In this document: positions 34,450 through 45,243 of the stretch, piece after piece
Layout of the letters: each line of letters opens with the position of its first letter
Position numbering within the stretch: the first letter of the stretch is position 1
NCBI GenBank assembly: GCA_003255065.1
Contig: QAOA01000188.1
Location: forward strand, 258,602 to 322,601
From: Cercis canadensis
Lineage: Eukaryota > Streptophyta > Magnoliopsida > Fabales > Fabaceae
DNA: 64,000 nucleotides
Direction: 5' to 3'
The notes under the pieces: generated by a model
The model's database searches: none
What the model was told of the DNA's origin: nothing
The model's input: the letters and a program-made list of their open reading frames with translations, nothing else
Made by a program: the position numbers and the translations under genes

Positions 34450-34725
34450 CACTACAAGAAAAAATGTCATTTTCCAACGGAATAAAATACCGTTAGAATT
34501 TTTAAAAAATTCCAACGGTAATTCCAACGGAATTATATTACCGTTGGAATTTTCCGTTAGAATTAACTTTGAAATTATTTTTCCCAATTTTTTTCAATTT
34601 TTTTAAAATTTGTTTTGTTGATTCCCACAGAAATTCCTACGGTAATTTCCATAATAATACCATTAGAATTTTTTTTAGGTTATTTTTGACTCCCCTTTTC
34701 CCCTCTGGCATTTCACCATAACTCA

Positions 34726-34776
34726 TTCCCTCCCGCTCCCGCTCTCGCTCCCGCTCTCGCTCCCGCTCTCGCTCCC
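34726..34776 (+). repeat. CTCCCG/CTCTCG minisatellite
   Basis: Alternating CTCCCGCTCTCG hexamers over about 50 bp inside the CACTA element, interrupted by CATAACTCATTCCCTCC copies on both sides. Confidence 0.8.
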
Positions 34777-35493
34777 ATAACTCATTCCCTCCTCCTGCAC
34801 CCTCATAAGATAAACTTGCCTTGTCTTCTTTTAGTGTTTCTATTTGTTTGCTAATTTCTCCAATATGAGATATAATCTCATGGCTTGGTTTTATACTTTT
34901 ATATATGGATAATCTTCCTTATTCCATCATCGTCACCACCAGCATTTGAATGGAGATTTTTCTCCATCATTTCCTGACCACAGCCCCCCAAAATATCGCT
35001 TGGCAACTTGCTCCCTCTTCTTCGTCTCCATTTGCCTAATCCATCCGGGTTTACTCGCTTCTACATAACCACAATGTGTTAAGTAATGTGGCTATTAATG
35101 TGAAATCATCTCAAGAGATTTGCATTCTGCAAATAATAAGGTTAGACCCTGTAATGGGTTTTCTTTTTTCCTTCTAAATTTATCAATAATCTCTCTAATG
35201 GGTAAATTGCAGGGTCTGTTTTAGTTTTTTGTGTCATTATTTTATTTGTTATTGTGAATGGTTTATGCGTTTTTCATTTGACAGTGGATTGTTTTGAAAA
35301 GTAAAGATTTTAGCCTATTTTCATTTCAATGGCTCTGCAAAGTTTGTTCTAGATGTATTAATGGGTTTTCTTTAAAAAGATTTACTTTCTAATAATACTT
35401 GAAATAGAAACCCAAATATACATGTTCACCATAACTTTTTAAATAAAAAAACTGATTACTTTTGAAACATTTATTAGATTTTGTTATCCTCAG

Positions 35494-35840
35494 AGTGAAG
35501 GTTATATCAAGCTTGGTATTTCTCTTGAAGGTGTAAAGGAGTTCGACACCAGGTGGATTGGGTGGGCTGGTGTCAATGTGACTGATGATGTTGGACAGAG
35601 AACACTAACTAAAGCTTTGGCTGAGAAGGTTTTTAATCTTGTTTCCCTATTTATATTTGCAAGTGAGAAATTATATGTTCTCTGATCATCATAATGATGT
35701 TTAAGCTTTTCTTCTCATTGCACTATCTAAGATATGCATAGACCATCAATATTTTGTGCTTCCTAATTATACACTGCTAAGTGCAGAAATGCATCCCTGT
35801 ATTTCTTGATGAGGAGATAGTTCATCAGTACAACAATGGC
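35494..35840 (+). pseudogene. Captured trehalose-6-phosphate synthase exons
   Basis: Two exon-like blocks. The first (35,494-35,628) has an ATCCTCAG acceptor, reads GVKEFDTRWIGWAGVNVTDD, then VGQRTLTKALAEK, and ends at a GT. The second (35,787-35,840, after GTGCAG) reads KCIPVFLDEEIVHQY and breaks off at NNG. Together they match consecutive exons of the glucosyltransferase domain of plant class I trehalose-6-phosphate synthase (TPS1), which makes trehalose-6-phosphate from UDP-glucose and glucose-6-phosphate. Only about 60 residues remain, so there is no enzyme. The exon-intron-exon order is kept, so capture was from genomic DNA. Confidence 0.8.
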
Positions 35841-36369
35841 ATTTTCATTTTCATTGTTATTACAAACGCTATCTTAATTTAAAGTTTGTTATGCATTGAG
35901 GTTTCATTAAGAACTATAATTTTGTTGAACCATGCTTTCTCATTCTTTCTTATTCTTTTTTCTAGTAGCCTAGGTATATCGTTTGGGTTTAAATGATGAA
36001 ACTTCACATCAAAGCATTTCCTTACAAAGATTCAACACCTCAATATTTGCTCAGTACCTCTAATTTGTTTGTAAAAGTTTATAGAGAATTTATGAATATG
36101 GAAACATCTGGTGGGTAGGGTTCACATTTCCATTTATCAGGAACATAACATAAAATTGGTATTTATGTGCAACATTATAAGACTTTGTGCCTTACTTGAC
36201 TGAAACATCTTGCTTGCACTTGTGTTTTCACTAAATGATTTAAAAGCCAAAACTGGTGATCTTTTTTTAGTTGATTCTATTTCTACTTTCTTAAATTATT
36301 TCATTAATTGTTAACCACTAAAACTAAAAAGTAAGCTTTTGTGTGTCTTTTTTATTTGACATAACCCCC

Positions 36370-37390
36370 CCTCTTTTCTTAGCAGCTAATGTCATTACAT
36401 CTGATCTAATGCAATTGGAGCATCCTCATCCAGTAAAGACCAAATTTGCACGTATATTGGTAAAACCAAAAGCCATGAAACTCTATTGTTATTCAGTCTC
36501 TCTTATGTTTTGTTTGTTTGTATTGCTATTGTAAATTGAATGCTCTGATGTCATTTGTGAGGAATTTTTTTTTTTAATTTTTCAATGTAGACATATTGTC
36601 AAGGGGTAAGTTTATTACTGCATGTGTTAAAGTCAGGGGAGTGGTGCATACTATCCATCTCTGCTTTTAAACAAGGCTGATTGTAAGCATTTTTAGCAGA
36701 AATGTGTACATTTTTGCATAAGTTCCATCCTTAGCAGTGAGATATGGGTGAATTTTCATTCTGCGACTTTGGTATTGTCTTTATTTGTATGTCTTAACAA
36801 TAAACCGTAACCCTTTTGCAATATTTGTGTATGTTTTTTGTGTCATCAAATCTCATTGCTTCAATTGTTAGGTTGAAGTAAAACATGGTGATTCTGGATT
36901 TTTTATTTATCTGAAAATCTTGATAAACACATGGACTATATGCGGCAACCTAAGGAGACTGATTGGGTAGACTATTTACATGAGCTACCTAAGCCTTTAC
37001 CAGATGCCCTTCATCAACATTCTGGTAAGCAAAGGTATCTAAGCTCATGATCCTTGTGTGCCTTTGTTGTCATTGTTATTATTACTATGCTATTCTTACC
37101 TAGCCTTTTTTTCCTTGGATTAGGCTTTAACTTTTTTGTTGACTATCAAATACTTTTGGTTATTTCTGTTTTTTGGATGTAGATGGTCCTATAAATTTAT
37201 ACAACAACCAGAATATTTGCTTTCACCTTGGCATGATTGTCAATGGAGCCAAAGATCAATGCTTAAATCCTGAAGGTTTTGCTAGTTTTCTTGGCCTGCT
37301 CAAATCCATCCCTTTACATGATACTGGTTCAAATAATGGGTCTTTTGATTATTCAACCCCTGATTTGAGGTATAGTTCTCAGAGTTGATT
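36370..37390 (+). other. Further exon-like pieces in the CACTA interior
   Basis: Short open stretches with splice-like borders: 36,375-36,480 (VITSDLMQLEHPHPVKTKF), 36,930-37,025 (YMRQPKETDWVDYLHELPKP, followed by GTAAGC) and 37,178-37,388 (INLYNNQNICFHLGMIVNG ... stop). Their composition differs from the AT-rich spacer. None was assigned to a family. They may be parts of one more captured gene. Confidence 0.35.
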
Positions 37391-37673
37391 TTCCTGCGTG
37401 CCGGACCTTTAACATCTTGAAGCAAATATAATCTCCTTTTGAAAGTCCCTTAGTTCTTGATGCTTTTATGGAAGGTTGGTACAATCATGACTGGTAGTAT
37501 GAATCATTGTATGAGAGGAAAATTGAGAAAAAATATGTTTGCCATGTCATTTGTAATATTAATACTTATATATTATTTTTTTTAGACCTGACATTTAAGC
37601 CAATTTGCACTTTTCATCAGTATTTGTGTCTCTGTTGGATGGCAAATTTAATTGATTTCTTTCTTGTGCTCAG

Positions 37674-37918
37674 ATTGTGACTAATGGGAAGTACAAGAGC
37701 AGTGTACATAGGGAAGCCCTGTACAGCAAGGCAAAAAGATATCACTAACAACAGAAAATGGACCATCTCTAGACAAAGTTATAAGGCCAGCACCAGAGCT
37801 TGTGAATGACAGCCACCCACCAAGCTACAGAGCTGTAACATACAGGGAATTATTTGAAATGCACGACCGAAAAGGGTACAAGAAGAGTGCATTGGATTTT
37901 ATACGCATTCAAAATTAG
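37674..37918 (+). pseudogene. Captured last exon of a 2-oxoglutarate/Fe(II) dioxygenase
   Basis: After a CTTGTGCTCAG acceptor the sequence reads IVTNGKYKSSVHREALYSKA. A one-base shift follows, then ISLTTENGPSLDKVIRPAPE and LVNDSHPPSYRAVTYREL, ending DFIRIQN and TAG (37,916-37,918). NGKYKS-x-x-HR with R-I-S is the C-terminal signature of plant 2OG-Fe(II) oxygenases (the His is an iron ligand, R-x-S binds 2-oxoglutarate), closest in type to the SRG1/jasmonate-induced oxygenase group. The frameshift and lack of the other iron ligands make it non-functional. Confidence 0.75.
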
Positions 37919-38800
37919 GCGACTCTCCCTCAACCATGGTAGATGGCTATAATATATATGAGTGAATGCTTCAAGTAGCTAGAAATTAATATAGCTTGTC
38001 TAATATATCAGTTTGGAGTTCTTAGATTCTTGGGTTTTCCCCCACTTTAGTATTAAGCACTTGCTAGTTGTAGAGTTCCTATTAGTATCACATGGTTACT
38101 TATCATTATGTTTTTGTGACTACTCATGGATTTGGTTCATTATATTTCTAAATATATTTGTCATTTACACTTTCACCTATGGGTGTGACTTGAGAAAGGT
38201 TGAATGTAAGAAGTGAAAATTGTTGTGTTCCTTCTTGGTACAAGAATAAGTAGGATGAGCTTATGATAAAGTCGTGGTCATTTGCAATTCATCATTTGTA
38301 AATTTTTTTTTCATTATTAACATGGAATTACCATGGGAATAGTTTTTTTAAAATTCCTCAAAATTTTTTAAAAAATAAAAATATAATTCCAACGGTAAAA
38401 TACCGTTGGAATTTTCTGAAAATAATTCCAACAATTTTTTTCAATTGGAAATACCGTAGGAATAATTTTTTCAAATTTCTCAAAATTTTTAAAAAAAAAT
38501 TAATAAAAAATATAATTCCAACGGTAATTCCAACAGTAATATACCGTTTGAATAATTTTTAAAAATTCCAACGGTAAAATACCGTTGGAATTTTTCGTGA
38601 GAATTTTTCCCCCAAATTGAATTCCAACGGTAAAATGCCGTTGGAATTACCGTTGGAATTTGGTTTCCGTTGGAATTTTGTAATTCCAACGATTGTTTTC
38701 CAACGACCAGAATTCCGTTGGAATTCAAAATTCCAACGGAATTTGGCCAAATTCCAACGGAAAAATTCCGTTGGAATCCAGCAATTTTGTTGTAGTGAAA

Positions 38801-39161
38801 TTTGCATAAAGTTTGCTATATGTCCATTTGGATCTTCTAGTGGACTTCCACTGAACTGATTATGCTGTACTAGTTGAAGCAAAGCTAGTTTTAGTTCGAA
38901 ACTATTAGCTTGAACCTGTGGTCTTGTTATACTCGCTCCACATCCTATGGCTGTTGGGACGGAATACTCCATTAGCGTTCGAGGTAGAGGGTTTTGTGTA
39001 GCTCCATTGTCATTATTCTACACCGAAAGATTCTGGTTTTGTTTTGCCATGATTGTCCGTCGTGCTTGTCTTGCTCCTCTGGCTTGCTTGCGAAGTCTTC
39101 GAGCTGTTCTCTCAATCTCAAGATCAAAAACTAATGCACTGGAATCAAGAGTACCTCGCAT
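38801..39161 (-). pseudogene. gag: Element B gag, N-terminal part
   Basis: Minus strand from ATG at 39,161 (MRGTLDSSALVFD, as in A) through RRLRKQARGARQARRTIMAK and MEYSVPTAIGCGASITRP to NGHIANFMQI, where the CACTA element interrupts the codon after the second A of its AAA target duplication. A stop lies near 39,018. Confidence 0.8.
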
Positions 39162-39304
39162 GCACCAAGGTTAAGATAAGATAAGTAGTTGAGAAAAACA
39201 AGTCAATAGCAGATAAAATATTTCAACCATATTTACTAATAAGAACTTTAAAATCAAAATTAGGACCTACTTGGTTAGTTTTAATATTGCTTAAATACCG
39301 TTAA

Positions 39305-39328
39305 TCCCCGGCAACGGCACCAAAAAAT
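39305..39328 (-). promoter_or_regulatory. Primer-binding site, element B
   Basis: On the minus strand, TTTGGTGCCGTTGCCGGGGA follows the LTR end. Same type as in element A. It fixes the inner boundary of the LTR at 39,329. Confidence 0.7.
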
Positions 39329-40762
39329 TGATGGACTTTTTCTAGCAAGTGTATCGAGTCACACAAGTAGTAATAAATGAGTAGAGTATCATCCTCAAGG
39401 CTTAACGCAAGCAACTACCAATTTCTCCAATATTAGTTCTATTTGGAAGAAATAACACTTTGGATTGAAGACAACCTAAAAATGACTAATGTAATTAACT
39501 AAGTAGCAAAACTCACAATTATGTAAACAACTTTAAATAGCAATTTAAATGTGAGGTTGATGATAAGAATGAGAAGGTTAGGGGTTGATTTCATTCACTT
39601 GCAAGTTCGGTTACTTCATAGACAAAGTAACATTGGGATTAGTACTGAACTAATTATTCCAATTACAATTCTTTTGTTGTTGGTTACTTTCCCTAATGTG
39701 ATTGAACCCAATCCCTTGGTGAAACAATCCTCCCTATCCTAATGAATGGTCTAATTACTTGACACAATTAACTAGTCTAGCTGATTAAGCTCTAGGGAAT
39801 TAATTCAAGACCACCTAAACTAAGTTATCTATTCCTAGATTAACTTAACTCAGGACAGAATTCACATAGCACATTCGGATCTTAGCATTCCTAGAATCGA
39901 AATGAATTTTTAACTATTCAAATGGAGGCCAGTCATTTAAATGCATTAATAACAGTAAATTATATTCAACTAGAAGAATTGTACTAAAACAAGTTCATTC
40001 AGTCTTGAAACCTCATTACAAATGAATTACATCAAACCCCTAATAGTAAGAGTTTAGCTACTCATAACTGAATTCAATAAAATTGAATAGATGAAATTAA
40101 ACATAAGATGAGAAGAAGAAAAACTAGATGAAGATTGAGTCCCAATTGCTCCTCTTCATGCTCTAGCTTGTCTCCTCATTTTCTTCCCAAGTATGGCCCC
40201 CCTAACACTTGCCTCAGATTCCTATTTATACTTCTGTGAAATTAGGTTGTCTCATTAGAAATAGCTCAAACACGGCTCTGACACGGCCGTGTTCTATTTC
40301 TAGACTTGGGCATGTCACTTAAGGCACTTCCCTAGTCATTGAACACGGGACCAAACACGGTCGTGTTCTTCTTTGGTCTTAGCCCGTGTGTCTCCTTGCT
40401 CTGGGCGTGTTCTATATTTGTACATTCTGCCTAATCAACACGGCCTCACACACGGCCGTGTCTGATCTCATCTTGGTCATGTTTGTCCATCCGCTTGAGC
40501 AACAACTTCTAGATGTTAGACACGGGGGAAACACAACTATGTTCCTACCCATGTCCTCATGAAAACTTTGTATGACACTGGTTTCCTTGCCATTTGCTAA
40601 ATGGATTGCTTCCAACTTTTTCCTTTTTCCTGATTAAACATCTTGGTACCTGTCAACACCAATTCATAGATTAAATACTATGTTTAATGAGGATTTGCTC
40701 ACAATGCAGGTAAGAATTTAGTATTAAAACATGGTTTTTATAGTCCTAAAAGACAAGTATCA
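39329..40762 (-). mobile_element. Element B 5' LTR (inverted relative to LTR of A)
   Basis: 1,434 bp, reading on the minus strand from TGATACTTGTC (40,762) to GTCCATCA (39,329). Similar to LTR A throughout, including the CACGG/CCGTG array (40,265-40,560) and the TATA region. Its outer end borders the TAAGG target duplication. Confidence 0.85.
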
Positions 40763-41213
40763 TAAGGGCACTAGCAAAAACAATAGCACTAATGGAAAGG
40801 AGATTATCCTTCTACTTCTTATCCTACAGGTACTTGTCTGTCTGCTACTTGGACTCCTACCTCTTGCTCCAGTCAATACTAGATAGTTTATTCAGGAGCC
40901 ACTAGACATATCTGCTTTATTGCCACTACTTTCACTTCTTTGCGGATAATCAAGAATGCCACTGTTACCTTGCCTATTCACTGTGCTATTCACATTGCCT
41001 CCAATCCCTCATTTCATAAGAGGACTAAACACATTGAAATTGATTGTCACTTTGTTAGAGATTAGGTCTTTTCTGGTTTAATCAAACTTTTGCCCATTCG
41101 ATCACAACACCTATTGGCAACATGTTTACCAAGCCTCTTCCTTCCACTTTGTCGTTTCCTTTATTATCCAAGATGGCTGTTAAAGATCTTTTCCAGGCAC
41201 CTTGAGGGGAAGT
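40763..41213 (+). pseudogene. Copia remnants: protease and RNase H C-terminus
   Basis: 40,763-40,800 continues the inverted pre-integrase on the minus strand. From about 40,800 the plus strand takes over with a protease block ([20 protein letters not shown] and a VTLPIH end; the catalytic Asp of DSGA is Tyr). At about 40,985 it jumps directly to the C-terminal RNase H end ([33 protein letters not shown]). The polypurine tract GAGGGGAAG near 41,205 follows. Gag, the integrase in its normal place and all RT are missing. Confidence 0.8.
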
Positions 41214-41412
41214 ATTAGAGTTAGTTGTAATTAGTTAGTTTGACAAATTAGTTAGTTGTTGACTTTCCTAATTTACTTAGTATGTTACAACAGTTTTCCT
41301 AGAATAGCTATATATAGTTTCAGCTAGCCTATTGTACAATAACTTGAATCATTCAATGAGAATATCTTTCTCTTCCATTATTCTATGCTTTCTTCTCCTT
41401 CCACAGTAGCAT
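41214..41412 (+). mobile_element. Copia element: right LTR
   Basis: Matches 15,889-16,094. It runs into the first bases of a primer-binding-site-like sequence (ATATGGT at 41,414-41,420), into which element C inserted. The sequence continues at 48,718 with another LTR-like scrap (CTCATTCAATGAGAATAT), so the copia right border is itself rearranged. Confidence 0.75.
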
Positions 41413-41420
41413 AATATGGT

Positions 41421-42617
41421 TGATAAGTCTGTTTTATACCACTTATCCTTTATTTATCTACCTTGTTAATTGTTTGTTCTAGGGTATTTTAAGTTTAATT
41501 CTTATGAACTAATGTTTCTTTTATAGGTTTTTACTTTACAAGTCTTTGGAAATCACTCCAAGCATAAACGCGGAGGCCGCAGCACCCTCCAAACAGAGAA
41601 TCTGAGGTTGCAGCATCCAAATCCAAAGCTGTAGCCCCCCCCCCCCCCCCCCCCCGACGATCAACTTGGGATTTGACTTCCAAACTTCCTAATTTCATTA
41701 GGACTCCTACTTTATTTTAATTAATTTTTGTTTTAAACTTCATATGACCAATAAATAGGACTTTTAAAGAATAAATTAGGGTTCAACATGTTTTTACACA
41801 GAAGGCAAGAAGAGAAGGGAGATCAAACTTGAAGATTGGGATTTCATTATTGATTTTCAGAGTCTAAGAGTTTCTTTCACCTTTTTCTCTTGTACTTATG
41901 TCTAATTTCTATATAATCATGCTTTCTTTCATAGTCATGAACTAAATTCCCATCTAGGGTTATGATGTAGCCTAGTTAGGAAGATTTTTTATTTTCTATT
42001 CCTTCAATTCAAGAACTCCTTTATTAATTGTCTTCTTTTTTTTAATTCTTCATGCTTCTAATTGTTTGATCACCAATTAGTTGATTAGATAATTACAATG
42101 AGCCTGAGAGGTAATTTGTAATTAAAGATCATAGGGATTAAGAACATAGATTCCATAAGGGATAAGAATATGCCTTTATGATTTATGTAGCTTTTAAAGA
42201 GGACCATAGAATTAATTGAATTTCTAAATTATTCATAATTCGCATAGAAATATAGTGGGTTCATAATTTGGGAATACGTTTGTTTGACCTTGGGAAAGGC
42301 TAATAAATAAATAAATCAGGGTTCTTGGCCAGCAATTAGGAAGATTGTTCTTGGTTAATGAATTAAGAATAACAAATCAGAATAGCTATGGTGAAATCAA
42401 AAGCCCTAGATATTTCTCATCATTTTTTCTACTCATCATTGATTTACTATTTTTTCCTTTAGATTATCACTTATATTCACTGATTAATTCTCTAGATAAA
42501 ATTAGAATATACTCAATTTTGGTATTTATTAACCATAGTCTCTGTGGGACGATACTTTACTCTCATTTTATTACTAAAAAATGATAACGTACACTTGTGT
42601 TAGAGTTTTACACAACA
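41421..42617 (+). mobile_element. Element C 5' LTR
   Basis: 1,197 bp. Compared with the 3' LTR it lacks about 70 bp near 41,555. It contains a run of 21 C (41,635-41,655) where the 3' LTR has 6 C. Followed by the primer-binding site TTTTTGGTGCCGTGGCTGGG at 42,620-42,639. Confidence 0.85.
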
Positions 42618-42749
42618 AGTTTTTGGTGCCGTGGCTGGGGATTGTGCGTCTATTAATATCAATACTAAGGTAGTCTAATTTTAGTCTAGATCTTTATTTT
42701 TTTTATTTTACGCTTGTGCTCTTTGTTTTTCAGAGATTCTCTCTAGTGT

Positions 42750-44282
42750 ATGAGAAGTGTAAGGCGCGGTAATCTACTAGCTTTGGATTTTGAAATCAAG
42801 AAGATGTGTAAGAAATACCGAAGGGAACGAAGAAGCATCACTAGACTAGCTCAAATCACTTTGGAAGACAACGAGCAAACTAGAGAGCTAGTGGTGGTAC
42901 TAGTGATTCCTCGGAAAGCATTGAAGGATTATGGAATTCCCAATGGGCTAGCCTCTATCTCAAGGATCAATAGGCCAGCAATTTAAGCCAACCAGTTTGA
43001 GATCAAAGCTAGTGTCATTTAGATGATGCAAGCCAACCAATTTGGAGGGCTAGCAACTAAAGATGCCAATGTACACTTGGCTGGATTTCTTGAGATTTAC
43101 GACACCTTTAAGTATAATGGCGTCACTGACGACGCCATTCGATTACACCTATTTCCATTCTCACAAAAAGATGAAGCAAGGAATTGGCTATACTTTCTTG
43201 CATTAAGTTCTATTAAGACATGGGATGAGATAACCTAGCAATTCTTGACAAGGTTTTTTCCACCAGCAAAAACAACCAAGATGTGCAATTATATTAACAC
43301 TTTTGTGCAACATGACATGGAAGGACTGCATGAAGCTTAGGAGTGGTTCAAGGGCTTATTAAGGAAGTGCCCACACCATGGGTTACCAGAGTGGCTCCAA
43401 ATTCAAGCTTTTTATAATGGTTTGAATGAGTCCACTAGATATCTACTTGATGCTGCTATAAGTTGGTCATTAATGGAGAAAACTGATGAAAAAACTTTCA
43501 AGCTACTTGACCAAATGATAGCAAATGCTCGCCAATGGCTTTCTAAAAGGGGTCCAACTAAGAAAGCTTATGAGTTGTATGCAGTTGATCCCATCACAAC
43601 CCTCAATGCCAAGATGGACTCTCTTGCAAATCAATTAGGCACTTTGACAGCCAATACCATCCACACTCCTCAAGTTAAATGTGAAGTATGTCATGGCGAT
43701 CACTCTAGTGTAGATTGTCATGTGATGAACATGAATGGCTCTCCATCTCCTGAGGAAGCTCAATTTGTGGGAAATTTTAATAGGCAAGGTGCACCATATT
43801 CCAACACTGACAATTTAGGATGGAGAAATCACCCTAATTTCACCTGGAAGAACTCTCAACATATGGCTAACTCATTTGGATTCCAAGCTCAGCCACCACC
43901 ACCCAAAGTTTCATTAGAAGATGCCTTTGCTCAATTGAGAGTGAACATTACTCAATTCATGACAAGGACTGACACTACGTTGCATAATCAAGCCTCTTCC
44001 ATTCGGAACTTAGAGGTGCAAATTAGGAAAATTTTCAATATGCTCCCCTCTAGAGATCAAGGCACATTGCTCAGCAATATTGAAACAAATCCTAAGGAGC
44101 AAGTTAATGTCATAACTTTTTGGAATGACAAAGTCGTGGAAAAGACTAAAAAGAAAGAGTTAGTGGTAGAAAAAGCACATGAAGCAAAAGAAATAGTTGA
44201 TACTGAGGAAGTTTCAAAAGAGGAGGTGAAGCAACCTAAGTCCATAATTTTTCTTGATAACCCTCCACCATACAAACCCTAA
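42750..44282 (+). pseudogene. gag: Element C gag
   Basis: Starts MRSVRRGNLLALDFEIKK. The capsid region includes NQFGGLATKDANVHLAGFLE, VTDDAIRLHLFPFSQKDEAR and LRKCPHHGLPEWLQIQAFYN. The zinc knuckle CEVCHGDHSSVDC lies near 43,681-43,720. The C-terminal part (43,422-44,282) is open for 286 codons with a Glu/Lys-rich tail. In-frame stops near 42,984, 43,019, 43,236 and 43,337 break the N-terminal half. Related to, but clearly different from, the gag of A and B. Confidence 0.85.
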
Positions 44283-44344
44283 GTACCTTTTTCTCATAGT
44301 TTCAGAAGCAAAACATAGACAAACAATTCTCCAAGTTCCTTGAG

Positions 44345-45070
44345 GTGTTCAAGAAGCTCCATATAAATATTCCATTTGCGGAGGCCTTGGAACAAATGCC
44401 TAGTTATGTCAAGTTCATGAAGGAGATTCTCACGGATAAAAGAAGGCAAGGGGATTGTGAAACTGTGGCACTTACTAAGGAGTGCAGTGCAATCTTACAA
44501 AAGAAATTGCCACCAAAATTAAAAGATCCAGGGAGTTTTAATATTTCTTGTTCTATTGGCTACTTATCTTTTGGTAAGGCACTTTGTGATCTTGGTGCTA
44601 GTATTAATCTTATGCCTCTTTCTGCTTTCAGGAAATTGGGTATAGGAGAAGTTAAACTAACTTTTATCTCCTTTACATTGGCAGATAGATCAGTTAAATA
44701 TCCAAGGGGAATCCTTAAGGATGTATTGGTGAAAGTGGACAAGTTCATCTTCCCAGCAGACTTCTTTGTGCTAGACATGGAGGAGGACCAAAAAATCCCT
44801 ATCATTCTTGGTCATCAATTCTTAGCAACTGGGAAAGCTCTCATTGATGTGCAGAAAGGGCAACTCACTTTGAGAGTTGAAGGTGATCAAGTCTCCTTCA
44901 AAGTGCTCAAGGAAACTAAACACCCGAATGAAGATAATAGGTGTTTCAAAATTGACACAATAGAGGGAAGCACCAAAGAAGTGTCTCAAGCAAACTCCTT
45001 AAAGAAACTAATTGAAGCTTGCATTAAGGGGATGTCTAAAAAGCAAAAGCCACTTGACTCAGAGTTTTAA
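44345..45070 (+). CDS. Element C protease region
   Basis: 241 open codons (ATG at 44,345) directly downstream of gag: FKKLHINIPFAEALEQMPSY, KKLPPKLKDPGSFNISCSIG, the active site ALCDLGASINLMPLS and ILGHQFLATGKALIDV. This is the aspartic protease normally at the N-terminus of pol. A short Lys-rich tail (45,071-45,240, after a stop) ends the coding part. RT does not follow. Confidence 0.8.
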   Translation: MFKKLHINIPFAEALEQMPSYVKFMKEILTDKRRQGDCETVALTKECSAILQKKLPPKLKDPGSFNISCSIGYLSFGKALCDLGASINLMPLSAFRKLGIGEVKLTFISFTLADRSVKYPRGILKDVLVKVDKFIFPADFFVLDMEEDQKIPIILGHQFLATGKALIDVQKGQLTLRVEGDQVSFKVLKETKHPNEDNRCFKIDTIEGSTKEVSQANSLKKLIEACIKGMSKKQKPLDSEF

Positions 45071-45243
45071 GATGAGAAAATCCCCACAAAGCAATTGGCT
45101 AGTTCCTTACCTCGAGTTGAGTGTCATAAGAACAAAAAGAAAAAGAAACCCTTATTCAAAAAGATCTATTTAGAATACCTCAAGAAATCTTCTTGCTATG
45201 GAGATGGAAATGAGGTATGGAGATTAAAGGAGAACGACCAATA

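Larger units (their letters stand above)
34447..38800. mobile_element. CACTA (En/Spm) transposon with captured host exons
   Basis: Element 34,450-38,797 (4,348 bp) starts CACTACAAGAAAA, ends TTTGTTGTAGTG, and is flanked by the 3-bp target duplication AAA (34,447-34,449 and 38,798-38,800). Both ends are packed with the subterminal repeat TTCCAACGG in both orientations (34,475-34,560 and 38,330-38,785). The interior carries exon-like pieces of host genes rather than a recognisable TNP2 transposase, so it is non-autonomous. It sits in the gag of element B. Confidence 0.9.
17036..40767. mobile_element. Athila composite with inverted LTRs, TSD TAAGG
   Basis: The block 17,041-40,762 begins TGATACTTGTC and ends with the reverse complement, GACAAGTATCA. 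It is flanked by TAAGG on both sides (17,036-17,040 and 40,763-40,767). Removing it and one TAAGG restores contiguous copia pre-integrase coding sequence on the minus strand, so this is a real insertion site. The LTR at the left is in plus orientation and the LTR at the right in minus orientation, which is not the structure of a normal LTR retrotransposon. Inside are element A (plus), element B (minus, tail-to-tail) and a CACTA transposon nested in B. Confidence 0.75.
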
